Shown: positions 17,516-26,267 of the stretch, piece by piece | How the letters are laid out: every line of letters begins with the position of its first letter | Numbering within the stretch: the stretch's first letter is position 1 | Assembly (NCBI GenBank): GCA_002783385.1 | Contig: PFFX01000166.1 | Location: forward strand, 1 to 37,073 | DNA from: Rhodobacterales bacterium CG15_BIG_FIL_POST_REV_8_21_14_020_59_13 | GTDB lineage: Bacteria > Pseudomonadota > Alphaproteobacteria > Caulobacterales > Maricaulaceae | DNA length: 37,073 bases | Direction: 5' to 3' | Position numbers and translations under genes: made by a program | Notes under the pieces: model-generated | Seen by the model: the letters and a program-made list of their open reading frames with translations, nothing else | What the model was told of the DNA's origin: nothing | Databases searched by the model: none

Positions 17516-20041
17516 TTAGCGGCGGGCGCGGAGCGTAACGCCCCATGTCCGCGGATGGCCGAGGAAGGCATTGAACGAGCCCGGCTGGAACGGGCCGTCA
17601 AAACCAACCTGAATATAGTCTTCGTCGAACAGATTGTTGGCGAAGAGTTCCAGCGCCCAGCTCTGGTCATCGGCACCGATGCCGACGCGCCCGTTAAACA
17701 CGGCATAGCCATCCTGGATTTTTTCCGGATCCAGATCAGAACCAGTGTTCTGTTCAGACAGATAGCGTCCGCTCAGATGTGCCAGCCATTCCATGCCGTC
17801 GCCGAAGGAACGCACATAGCTGATCGAACCAGATGTGTACCATTCCGGGGCCAGAGAGAAATTCTGACCTGACAGTCGATCCACATCCGGCGTTCCGGTC
17901 GGAGCAAAACTGTTATAGGTCGCATCTGCATAGGTGACGCCGCCCTGTATTGTCAGGCCGGGCATGGTTTCCGGGAACCAGAGGATTTCGAATTCTGCGC
18001 CCTGCGTGACCGCACCCTGATTCAACGACGTCACGAAGAAGGCCAGTCCGTTGAAAGTGTTCAACTGGAAGGACTCGAATTCGGAATAGAACAGATAAAG
18101 GTTCGCCAGGAGTGTGTTATCAAGCGCTTCGGTTTTAATCCCGATTTCGAACGAATTCACGATTTCCGGATCGAACTGGGCCGGATATGGGCTCGTGCCT
18201 GCCAGAACGTTCGTGAAATTCACTTGATTTGATCCCGCTTGCGTGAATCGATCAAGGTTGAAACCACCCGCTTTATAACCGCGCGAATAGGTCCCATAAA
18301 TCAGCAAATCGTCATTGAAGCGGTGCGACAATGAAATCAGGCCTGTGACTTCGTCTTCCGAGAGCGACTCGTTGAAATTGATGTTTGAATAGACATCGCG
18401 GGCGCTCGGCAGACAGGTGAATGTTCCGAACTGTATCAGGCTGGCAACTGGAACCTGAGAGGCTTGCGAGAAGCCCGACAGGATCGCCTGGTTTAGCGGC
18501 GTCGAGAAATCAAGCGCTTCTCCAAAGACGGCTTCCCAGACATCGCATGCCGGCGCATTTGCCGGCGAGAATTGGGCCGTTGCATCTTTCTCGGTGGAAT
18601 TCCAGCGCAGGCCGAATGTGAGGTCGGTATTCTCCGCGATTGCAAAGGTGTTGTGGGTGAAGAGACCGAAAGTCTGACCATCCTGTTCATACCGGTCGCC
18701 ACCACTATTGGCGCTGCCTGTCGGGAAGCCCTGTCCGGGTGCCAGCGGCACGTAACCGGGAATAAATGCTCCGCCCAGACCGTTCGCCAGAGTCGTCACA
18801 AGCACCGGATTGCCGCCACCGATCAGACCCAGATAAGCCTCGAAGTCAGAACCATACTGAATGGCATCACGGCGAACGAGGTCCTCAGAAGAGAAGAAGC
18901 CGCCGACCAGCCAATCCAGATTTCCACGCTGGCCTTGTGCCCTCAACTCGAAGGTTGAATTATCGAACTCAAACGAATTGAGTGACGGGTCACGGAAGAC
19001 AATGTCGGCACCAGTAAAATCGGTGTCCTGACCGGAAACGATTTCATATTGGCGCATCGAGCCGATTGCGGTCAGCGTAAAATTATCAAAGTCATAAGTG
19101 TATTCGAACTGGAACCCACTGTCCTCAATGTCTTGCGTGGTGTCACGGTTGGACTGGATAACGCGGCTGAACGGGTCTTCCGCGCCGGGTAGCGGGCGGC
19201 CACCCGGAACGAGTGCGTTGATCGCCGCTGCGGTGGGGCCCGATACAATGCTGGGGGCACCACAGCAATTCTCGTCACGATTGGTGAAGTCGCCTTGCAG
19301 TGTCAGTTCGCCCCGCTCACCCAGATTGAAAAGCAATTGACCCCGAACCGTGTAGAAGTCCTGATTGTTGTCCTCGCCAATTGTCCGCGGACCTCCAAAG
19401 GTCTGCACAGTCTGGAAACCGTCGCGATCACCGCGTGCGGCGTAAAGGCGGAAGGCCACCTGATCCTCAACAATCGGTCCGGTCACACTTCCTGAAATCC
19501 GGAAGCCATCAGCCCCGTCGGTGAGATATGTCGCTTCGGCATTGGCACCAAATTCGAATTCCGGACCCTGGGTCACAATATTGATGATACCCGCTGAGGT
19601 GTTGGCGCCGAATAGCGTGCCTTGCGGACCCCGCAAAACTTCAATGCGCTCGATTTCACCAAGATCGCCGAAGCTGACGCCATTGCGCGCACGGGGCACA
19701 CCGTCGATCACAATACCCACTGAGGATTCCAAGCCTGGATTGTCACCCACCGTGCCAACGCCGCGGATCCGCGCCGTTGTAGAATATTCGCTGGAAGTTG
19801 AGGTGATGTTCAAACCCGGCGCAATCACCGCAAGGTCGCGAATATCGCGAATGCCAGCGTTCTGCAGGAGCTCTGCGCTGTAGGCTGTCACAGCCACCGG
19901 CACATCCTGGATGCCTTGTTCGCGCTTTTGCGCCGTCACGGTGATGACATCCACCGTCTGACGCTCCTGAGCAAATGTCGGGGCGGTAAATGCGGCGGCT
20001 GATACGGCGGCCATAAGGGCCGCGCGGGTAAAGGTTTTCAT
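17516..20041 (-). CDS. TonB-dependent receptor
   Basis: 841 aa; signal peptide; VDVITVTAQKREQGIQDVPVAVTAYSAELLQNAGIRDIRDLAVIAPGLN plug; IEVLRGPQGTLFGANTSAGIINIVT; C-terminal TWGVTLRARR. Confidence 0.96.
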   Translation of the reverse strand: MKTFTRAALMAAVSAAAFTAPTFAQERQTVDVITVTAQKREQGIQDVPVAVTAYSAELLQNAGIRDIRDLAVIAPGLNITSTSSEYSTTARIRGVGTVGDNPGLESSVGIVIDGVPRARNGVSFGDLGEIERIEVLRGPQGTLFGANTSAGIINIVTQGPEFEFGANAEATYLTDGADGFRISGSVTGPIVEDQVAFRLYAARGDRDGFQTVQTFGGPRTIGEDNNQDFYTVRGQLLFNLGERGELTLQGDFTNRDENCCGAPSIVSGPTAAAINALVPGGRPLPGAEDPFSRVIQSNRDTTQDIEDSGFQFEYTYDFDNFTLTAIGSMRQYEIVSGQDTDFTGADIVFRDPSLNSFEFDNSTFELRAQGQRGNLDWLVGGFFSSEDLVRRDAIQYGSDFEAYLGLIGGGNPVLVTTLANGLGGAFIPGYVPLAPGQGFPTGSANSGGDRYEQDGQTFGLFTHNTFAIAENTDLTFGLRWNSTEKDATAQFSPANAPACDVWEAVFGEALDFSTPLNQAILSGFSQASQVPVASLIQFGTFTCLPSARDVYSNINFNESLSEDEVTGLISLSHRFNDDLLIYGTYSRGYKAGGFNLDRFTQAGSNQVNFTNVLAGTSPYPAQFDPEIVNSFEIGIKTEALDNTLLANLYLFYSEFESFQLNTFNGLAFFVTSLNQGAVTQGAEFEILWFPETMPGLTIQGGVTYADATYNSFAPTGTPDVDRLSGQNFSLAPEWYTSGSISYVRSFGDGMEWLAHLSGRYLSEQNTGSDLDPEKIQDGYAVFNGRVGIGADDQSWALELFANNLFDEDYIQVGFDGPFQPGSFNAFLGHPRTWGVTLRARR

Positions 20042-20235
20042 TCTGTTTCTCCCGGTCCTGGTCTTGCCAGTTACATTTATCGGCTTTTGAGCCGTTTTTC
20101 ATTTCGTAATTCTGTCTTATTTCCCGCAAATACAAAAGGACCTTGCAGCAGAGATTATGAGATTGCGTGAACGCTTATTGCCCTCTCTCAGTGTTTTTGA
20201 CCGCCATCGTTGCAGGGAAGCAACATAAACGTCGT

Positions 20236-20877
20236 TCACTTATTGGCGCTTGGCCGCTGCGCGATCGCTGTTCGCCATTCGATCAGTGCGGTTTGCCGCC
20301 CCGGCGGCACCAGCTTCACCCACCCTGCAAACTCGACAACGACAAAGGCAGTGATGTCTGCCACAGAGAATCTGTCTCCACCCAGATAAGCATGGTCGAT
20401 AAGGCGGGCATTCAACAATTCAAAGAAATACCCGACTCGTGCTTTTCCACGTTCTGCAAGCGCTGGAATCTGTTCGTAGTTTTGTGGTCCGGTTAGCGCC
20501 CGCCCCTTCAAGCCGGGCAAGGAATTGCGGATGGTTTCCGCCATGGCCAGCAACCCGTCGCTTTCCGCGACGGCATTCCATTCGGCAATGACTGCCTTTT
20601 CCACGGGATCCCGTCCCATCAAGGGCGGGGCGGGCCGGATTTCTTCCAGATACCGGGCAATGGATGCATTATCCCCGAGGACAGTTCCATCTGGCAGTTT
20701 CAAGGCAGGAACCGTGCAGCGCGGATTAATGGCGCGGAAATCATCGCCCAATTGTTCATCATTTCGGAGATCGACCTGGACAGTTGGAATATCCAGTCCT
20801 TTCTCCACAATGAACATGCGCGCCCGGCGAGGACTGGGCGCTGTCGCACAGTCATAGAAAACGTGGTCTTCCATCAT
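20236..20877 (-). CDS. Glutathione S-transferase family protein
   Basis: 213 aa; VFYDCATAPSPRRARMFIVEKGLDIPTVQVDL, NPRCTVPALKLPDGTVLGDNASIARYLEE, FSVADITAF. Confidence 0.9.
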   Translation of the reverse strand: MMEDHVFYDCATAPSPRRARMFIVEKGLDIPTVQVDLRNDEQLGDDFRAINPRCTVPALKLPDGTVLGDNASIARYLEEIRPAPPLMGRDPVEKAVIAEWNAVAESDGLLAMAETIRNSLPGLKGRALTGPQNYEQIPALAERGKARVGYFFELLNARLIDHAYLGGDRFSVADITAFVVVEFAGWVKLVPPGRQTALIEWRTAIAQRPSANK

Positions 20878-22583
20878 GAAAATTGCTCCGGTCGTTCGTT
20901 GGCAACATCCAGCCGCGATTCGATAGATCGGCCCAACTGGAGCAGCTTGTCTTCGCCGAAAAGCGGCCCCCAGAGCGACGTGCCCTGTGGCATGCGGAAG
21001 ATGGCATCCTGGCGTTCTGCGCCGCTTGCGGTCAAAGGGTTAAGTGTCCTTTCAACAAAACCCGACCGCAATATCAGTCCCGGATGACCTGTGAAATTCG
21101 TGATTAGCAACATGTTGGAGGCAAAATTCGGCCCGATAATCACATCGCATTGATCGAACATACCCGCCATGACCTCACACACACTGCGGCGGAACCGATC
21201 GATATTGACAAAATCGACCGCAGACCGGAGCCGCGCCCGGCGCCAGGTGTTGGGCCAGGCTCGCGGCTCCTGCCATCGTAATTCATCGTCCCGGCCAGAC
21301 AGGGTCAGTTCCTCGAAGGCGGCCGCCGCTTCTACCTCTACGACCGTGCCCAGTGCACCATAGGGTAAATCCGGTATTTCAATTTCGACAAGCTCACAGC
21401 CAAGATTTTGCACGGCCTGCAAGGCGGCCCGGTCCGGAGGAGCTGCATTGTCGAAATCATCGGGAAGATAGCCCACTCTCAGCCGCGACGGATCAAAGGA
21501 CCAGTTAACGCCGAAGCTGGTGTCCAGCGATGAGGCGTCCGTCACATCATGGCCATTGAGCGCGTCAAGCACGAGTGCCGTATCCGCGACAAAACGCGTG
21601 ATTGGGCCAATCTTGTCGAGCGACCAGCACAATGCCATCGCGCCGCTCCTCGAGACCCGTCCGAATGTTGGCCGCAGCCCCGTGGTTCCGCAGCGATTCG
21701 AGGGTGAAACAATTGAGCCCAACGTTTCAGTGCCAATGGCGAAGCTGGCCAATCCGGCGGCTACGGCCGACGCTGGTCCCGCGCTTGAACCGGAAGAACC
21801 TTCATCCGTGTTCCAGGGATTCCGGGTCAAACCGCCAAACCACAGATCATTATAGGCAATTGCTCCGCTGGTGGATTTACCCAAAAGAACGGCCCCGCCC
21901 TGCCGGAGTTTTTCATAAACGGTAGCGTCAGCGTTCGCGATCCGGTCCTGATACGGCGTTGCGCCCCAGGTGCTGCGGACACCTGCGACATCAATGATGT
22001 CCTTGAGCGCAAAGGGCAAACCGTGAACCGGGCTTGTGTTTTCGCCGTAAGCGCGCACCTTATCTGCTTCACGGGCCTGCTCCATGGCGAGCTCCGGAGT
22101 CACCGTCACGAAACATTCCAACTCACGAGCGTGGCGTTCGATCCGTTCGAGATATATGCTCGTCAACCTTTCGGAGGACAGCTGTCCTGAGCTGAGCCAT
22201 TTCGATTGCTTCCAGGCTGGAGCAAAGGCGATATCGGTTTCGGAGGACGGTACCGGTCCTGTGTCATCGGAGGGAATTATATCGCCCCCCTCGTCAGGCA
22301 TGGTGTAGGCCACACCCGGTAAACGCGGATCAAATGTCGTGGCCGGTTGTAGCGTGTTGGGTTGATCGATGGCACGCAATCGCGCCGCGCTTTCCGCCCA
22401 ATCATCAAGGCCAATGACCATCTGCTCGACTTCGGAGTCGGTATAGTCAATGCCGAACAGGCCTTCAGCACATTGAAGCGTTTCTGCGGTCAGGCGTTCT
22501 TGCGCCTGCGCCTTTGAACCTAGCGCCAGAGCGCCGCCTCCGATTGCCAGTCCACCCAGTAATTCACGCCGTGTCGCTGCCAT
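20874..22583 (-). CDS. Tat-exported amidase (amidase-signature family)
   Basis: MAATRRELLGGLAIGGGALALGSKAQA Tat signal preceded by AAGGAGGAT SD; FALKDIIDVAG, TDEGSSGSSAGPASAVAAGLASFAIGTETLGSIVSPSNRCGTTGLRPTFGRVSR. Confidence 0.92.
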   Translation of the reverse strand: MAATRRELLGGLAIGGGALALGSKAQAQERLTAETLQCAEGLFGIDYTDSEVEQMVIGLDDWAESAARLRAIDQPNTLQPATTFDPRLPGVAYTMPDEGGDIIPSDDTGPVPSSETDIAFAPAWKQSKWLSSGQLSSERLTSIYLERIERHARELECFVTVTPELAMEQAREADKVRAYGENTSPVHGLPFALKDIIDVAGVRSTWGATPYQDRIANADATVYEKLRQGGAVLLGKSTSGAIAYNDLWFGGLTRNPWNTDEGSSGSSAGPASAVAAGLASFAIGTETLGSIVSPSNRCGTTGLRPTFGRVSRSGAMALCWSLDKIGPITRFVADTALVLDALNGHDVTDASSLDTSFGVNWSFDPSRLRVGYLPDDFDNAAPPDRAALQAVQNLGCELVEIEIPDLPYGALGTVVEVEAAAAFEELTLSGRDDELRWQEPRAWPNTWRRARLRSAVDFVNIDRFRRSVCEVMAGMFDQCDVIIGPNFASNMLLITNFTGHPGLILRSGFVERTLNPLTASGAERQDAIFRMPQGTSLWGPLFGEDKLLQLGRSIESRLDVANERPEQFS

Positions 22584-22747
22584 GCGATCCTCCTTCATGA
22601 ACGCAACATAAACGATTTGATCCAGTTTCCCATCAAATCACCCAAATTCAGCCCGCATTGCCGCCGCAATCTGCCACATTTCATGGTTAACCATTTTGCT
22701 GCGTCACTCCCGACGTGGGCTGTCTAAAATAATTCTTGGGGGAGGAA

Positions 22748-23677
22748 ATGGCTTTGAACGAATTAAACGAAACTGCCACTCGGCAATTTTACAAGCCGGA
22801 GAATGAACGCGATCAGCGGTCGCGTGCTCTGGCGAGTGAACATTTTTCCAATGGTGCGCACATTCAGGATTTTGACCTGCAATTTACGTTGTCCCGGGCG
22901 CGACGTGATTTCGAAAACCTGCGTGCTTTCCGCCGCACATCAGGTTGGGCTTTTGACGATCCCACCGGCAAGGAAAAAAGCGGCAATCCAGGAAAACCCA
23001 TTGAGCGGTCTGCCATTTACCCGGATTCGCACATCCTGACCTTCTCTGTCCTGGCTGCGCTGATTCTGTTTGAAGGCTTGGCGAACGCCTATTTCTTCTC
23101 CGGCAGTTCTGATCTCGGCCTTCTTGGCGGCTGGCTTCAAGCCATCACGGTTTCCTTTGTAAATGTCATCACCGCATTCTTCGTGATCGGGTATCTTTGC
23201 CTGCGCCATCTGACCAATCCGCAAAAACGCTGGTCTTTTGCGGCCGCGCTCGCCGGCCTTCCGATCGGGATTGCTTTCGTCGTCGTGCTCAACCTCGCCG
23301 CGGCGCATTACCGCGACCTGCTTGAAATTCACTCTGCATCTCTGGCGCTAGGTGGTTCAAACGTGACGGGCGATTTGATCGCGCCGATCCAGCATCTCAT
23401 GGCGGCTCCTTTCTCTTTCCAGACTCTTGAAGCTTATCTTTTGCTGACACTGGGTCTGACCTTTGGCATCATAGCAGCCTACAAAGGCCGTACGTTTGAT
23501 GATGCGATCCCGGGCTTTGGTGTGGTGCAACGCCGCGCCGAGCGGTCGGCTCGCGAACTCAACCGGGTGGTCAAGAAAGCTGCGGGTGGCCGCAATTCGC
23601 CGGAAGAGCAAATTGCCGAAGCCCAAATTCTGCTGATGGATATGGCAGAAGATTTTGGATCAGCGCGCCCGCGCTGA
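22748..23677 (+). CDS. Uncharacterised membrane protein, about 90-aa N-terminal soluble region plus about 4 TM segments
   Basis: MALNELNETATRQFYKPENERDQRSRALASEHFSNGAHIQDFDLQFTLSRARRDFENL...; hydrophobic segments ILTFSVLAALILFEGLANAYFF, ITVSFVNVITAFFVIGYLCL, AALAGLPIGIAFVVVLNLAAA, LEAYLLLTLGLTFGIIAAY. Start uncertain (ATG 22748 or TTG 22754/22736). Confidence 0.7.
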   Translation: MALNELNETATRQFYKPENERDQRSRALASEHFSNGAHIQDFDLQFTLSRARRDFENLRAFRRTSGWAFDDPTGKEKSGNPGKPIERSAIYPDSHILTFSVLAALILFEGLANAYFFSGSSDLGLLGGWLQAITVSFVNVITAFFVIGYLCLRHLTNPQKRWSFAAALAGLPIGIAFVVVLNLAAAHYRDLLEIHSASLALGGSNVTGDLIAPIQHLMAAPFSFQTLEAYLLLTLGLTFGIIAAYKGRTFDDAIPGFGVVQRRAERSARELNRVVKKAAGGRNSPEEQIAEAQILLMDMAEDFGSARPR

Positions 23678-23699
23678 TCCCGCCTTTGGGGGATGAGTA

Positions 23700-24506
23700 A
23701 TGTCCGGACGCGACCTGCTTGGTATATTTAACCTGTTAATCGTGGCGGGCGTGGTGGCAGCGGTCAGCTATTTAGCGCTGACCCTGCGGCCAGCGGAATA
23801 CGATGCTGATACACTCTGCATTGCGGGCATTGTGCCACCGCACCGCGTTGTCATTATCGACAAGACTGACCTTTACTCCACCCAACAAGCAGCCGTGATT
23901 GAGCGTATTATCCTGACCCAGCGCGATACGCTGGCAGTGGGCGAACGCTTGTCCCTGTTCGAGCTGGACGAGAGCGGCCGGCTGGATGCCACAAACCAGT
24001 TTTCCCTGTGTAATCCAGGAAGTGGCGACCAGGTGAATCCGCTCTATCGTAATCCGGATCGCATACAGGCTCGCTATGAATTCCTGTTTGATGCGCCTCT
24101 ACAGCAAGCGCTCGCCGATCTGGTGGTGCCCAAAGATGCGCCGCAAAGCCCCATTCTGGAAGCGCTCGCCGAACTCGCACAGGAGCCATCCATGGCCCAG
24201 ACCGTGCCCGGACGGCGGATCATCCTCGTTTCGGACATGCTCCAGAATTCAGAGATTTTCTCGGTCTATGGCCGGTCTCGTGGCGCGGTGTTTGACCGTC
24301 TGCCGCCGGTTGCCGATACGGTTGAAGCTATCCGCGAGGAATACGGTCTGGCACTGGCTGGCGTGGTGCTGGAAATCTATCTAATCGAGCGGCGTGGCTG
24401 GGAATCAGAGCAGAATGGTGCCCTCAGAACCTATTGGGCCCAAGTGTTCAACCAGCTCGGCGTCACCATGAGCTGGAATGTCCAGCCCACTGACGCTCTT
24501 TCCTGA
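23700..24506 (+). CDS. Uncharacterised vWA-like protein with N-terminal membrane anchor
   Basis: 268 aa; TM LGIFNLLIVAGVVAAVSYLAL; vWA-like VVIIDKTDLYSTQQAAVIERIIL, RLSLFELDESGR, PILEALAELAQEP, RRIILVSDMLQNSEIFSVYG. 22 nt downstream of the membrane protein gene. Confidence 0.7.
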   Translation: MSGRDLLGIFNLLIVAGVVAAVSYLALTLRPAEYDADTLCIAGIVPPHRVVIIDKTDLYSTQQAAVIERIILTQRDTLAVGERLSLFELDESGRLDATNQFSLCNPGSGDQVNPLYRNPDRIQARYEFLFDAPLQQALADLVVPKDAPQSPILEALAELAQEPSMAQTVPGRRIILVSDMLQNSEIFSVYGRSRGAVFDRLPPVADTVEAIREEYGLALAGVVLEIYLIERRGWESEQNGALRTYWAQVFNQLGVTMSWNVQPTDALS

Positions 24507-24518
24507 CACCATTACTGA

Positions 24519-26267
24519 TCAGAAGTGCCAGACAGCGCGGGTGATAAACGCCTGATCGTCGGTATCGCCGACGCCGAAGCGATATTCCATCTCCAGATCC
24601 AGACGCTGTGACGGAGCTGACGTTTCGCTTTCGTCAAACCAGAGCGAGAACACCACACCCGGGCCTAGTTCAAGCCGTTCGCGGGTCTGGAATGTGTCGT
24701 CTGACCATTGTGCCACGCCGGTCACATAGGGCGTGACGGTCCAGCGCTCTCCAGTGCGTAAACGCCGCCCCTGACGGATAGAGGCATAAGCGGACAGAAA
24801 TTCAGGATCATCCGGGATGTACGCAAGATCAGCGAAGACCGTCGTGTAATTCCAGCCTGTCTGGCTCGGGTTCCAGTCAAGCCCGTCCGCCCAGCCATAG
24901 CTGGCCCGTAACAGCCAAGCGTCACGTGCCTGATCACCGCCAGCGATCATGCGTTCACCTGATAGGTAGAAGTCGTGCCCGGCCAAGGGCTTCCAACGCG
25001 CGCCAAGGCCAAGCTGAAGCGTGCTGTCATTGAGCGTTATACTTCCCGGGTCCGCCGAGACATAACCGCGTCCGAACAGCGTCAGACCGGTATTCTGCGC
25101 ATTAAAAGCGTCTGGCCGCCAGCCAAACTCACCACCGGCCTGAGTTTCATTGGGTCCGGTTTCCGGCAGATTGACGGAATTGGGTGCCGAGCCATCTCGA
25201 TAGGAAGCAAAAATAAAGCCGTAAGTGGACCGTTCCAGTTGCTCCACCTGACGGCGCAGTCTGTATATGCGTTGATCGCGCGCGTCAGCTGCTTCTCCGT
25301 CGCGGAGTGATGGATCGAGAATAGCGGCGCGAAAGGATACCGCAGCCTCCTGCTCACGATCTGCCTGCATCAAAGCATAGCCCAGTTCCTCGCGAACCGT
25401 GCTACGGGCTGGATCAATGACCAATACGCGCTGAAACAGGTCGGCCGCCAGGTCCGCATCGCCCACGTGTTGCGCGGCGTAGGCGGTCGAAAGCAGGACG
25501 TCCACATTGCGTGGATCGTCTTCCAGCGCCCGGCTAAATTCGACGAGCGCGGCGCGCTCCTCTCCTGCTTGTTGAAGGAAGAGTCCCCGCTGGAAACGTC
25601 GGTAAGGCCGGTCCTCTATTTCAATGGAGCGGGCGAGATACATGGCCGCCGCATCCGGCTGGGTTTCAGCCATGACCAGAGCGCGTTCCTCGAAATAAAG
25701 CGCTAGGTCAGGTCCTGTGATCCCCGTCACATCAATCTGTTGCAGGCGAGCCGCGCCGGATTGCGGCCGTCCATCTAGACGCGCAGCCCGCGCTGCCATC
25801 AATTCGTCGAACGGATCACCTGTAATACCGGCGGCCTCGCTCCACCCGATTGCCGAACGGGAAAATTCGCCTGCTGCTTCAGCTTGGTAACCAAGGCTCC
25901 GGTAGACATAAATGCGCTGAGCTTCATCCAGTTGGTGCCGGTAGATAACAGCCTGCCAGAAGGCTTCGGAGGCTTGTGAGACATCGCCTGTTTCCACAGC
26001 ACATTCGGCGGCTGCGATATAGTCGAGCGCCTGCTGCCCTGATGATGCAATCGTATTGAGCGTGGGCAACGCTGTTTCACATCCTGCCTGCTCCAGAAGT
26101 CCTCGCGCATCAGCCCGGTGTTGATCAATAGATCGCGGGTCTTCATCTGCGCCCGCCGAAACTGCAAAACTCAATGCCGTCAGTGAGGCGGTGGACGCCA
26201 GCAGAAGCCGGGGCCGCAGATTGTATTTTGCCGGGGTGATCCAGCCTTGATTATAATAAAGGGACAT
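24519..26267 (-). CDS. nfrA: NfrA-like outer-membrane TPR/beta-barrel protein (phage N4 adsorption protein A family)
   Basis: Signal peptide, multiple TPR-like repeats, C-terminal barrel DAWLLRASYGWADGLDWNPSQTGWNYTTVFADLAYIPDDPEFLSAYASIRQGRR...RLELGPGVVFSLWFDES...LDLEMEYRFGVGDTDDQAFITRAVWHF, comparable to E. coli NfrA C-terminus; follows nfrB with TGATG coupling. Confidence 0.8.
   Translation of the reverse strand: MSLYYNQGWITPAKYNLRPRLLLASTASLTALSFAVSAGADEDPRSIDQHRADARGLLEQAGCETALPTLNTIASSGQQALDYIAAAECAVETGDVSQASEAFWQAVIYRHQLDEAQRIYVYRSLGYQAEAAGEFSRSAIGWSEAAGITGDPFDELMAARAARLDGRPQSGAARLQQIDVTGITGPDLALYFEERALVMAETQPDAAAMYLARSIEIEDRPYRRFQRGLFLQQAGEERAALVEFSRALEDDPRNVDVLLSTAYAAQHVGDADLAADLFQRVLVIDPARSTVREELGYALMQADREQEAAVSFRAAILDPSLRDGEAADARDQRIYRLRRQVEQLERSTYGFIFASYRDGSAPNSVNLPETGPNETQAGGEFGWRPDAFNAQNTGLTLFGRGYVSADPGSITLNDSTLQLGLGARWKPLAGHDFYLSGERMIAGGDQARDAWLLRASYGWADGLDWNPSQTGWNYTTVFADLAYIPDDPEFLSAYASIRQGRRLRTGERWTVTPYVTGVAQWSDDTFQTRERLELGPGVVFSLWFDESETSAPSQRLDLEMEYRFGVGDTDDQAFITRAVWHF

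Noticed and set aside
22686-22700. Possible CtrA site TTAACCATTTTGCTG upstream of the membrane/vWA-like pair
   Set aside because: Only one TTAA half is present; the second half of TTAA-N7-TTAA is missing.
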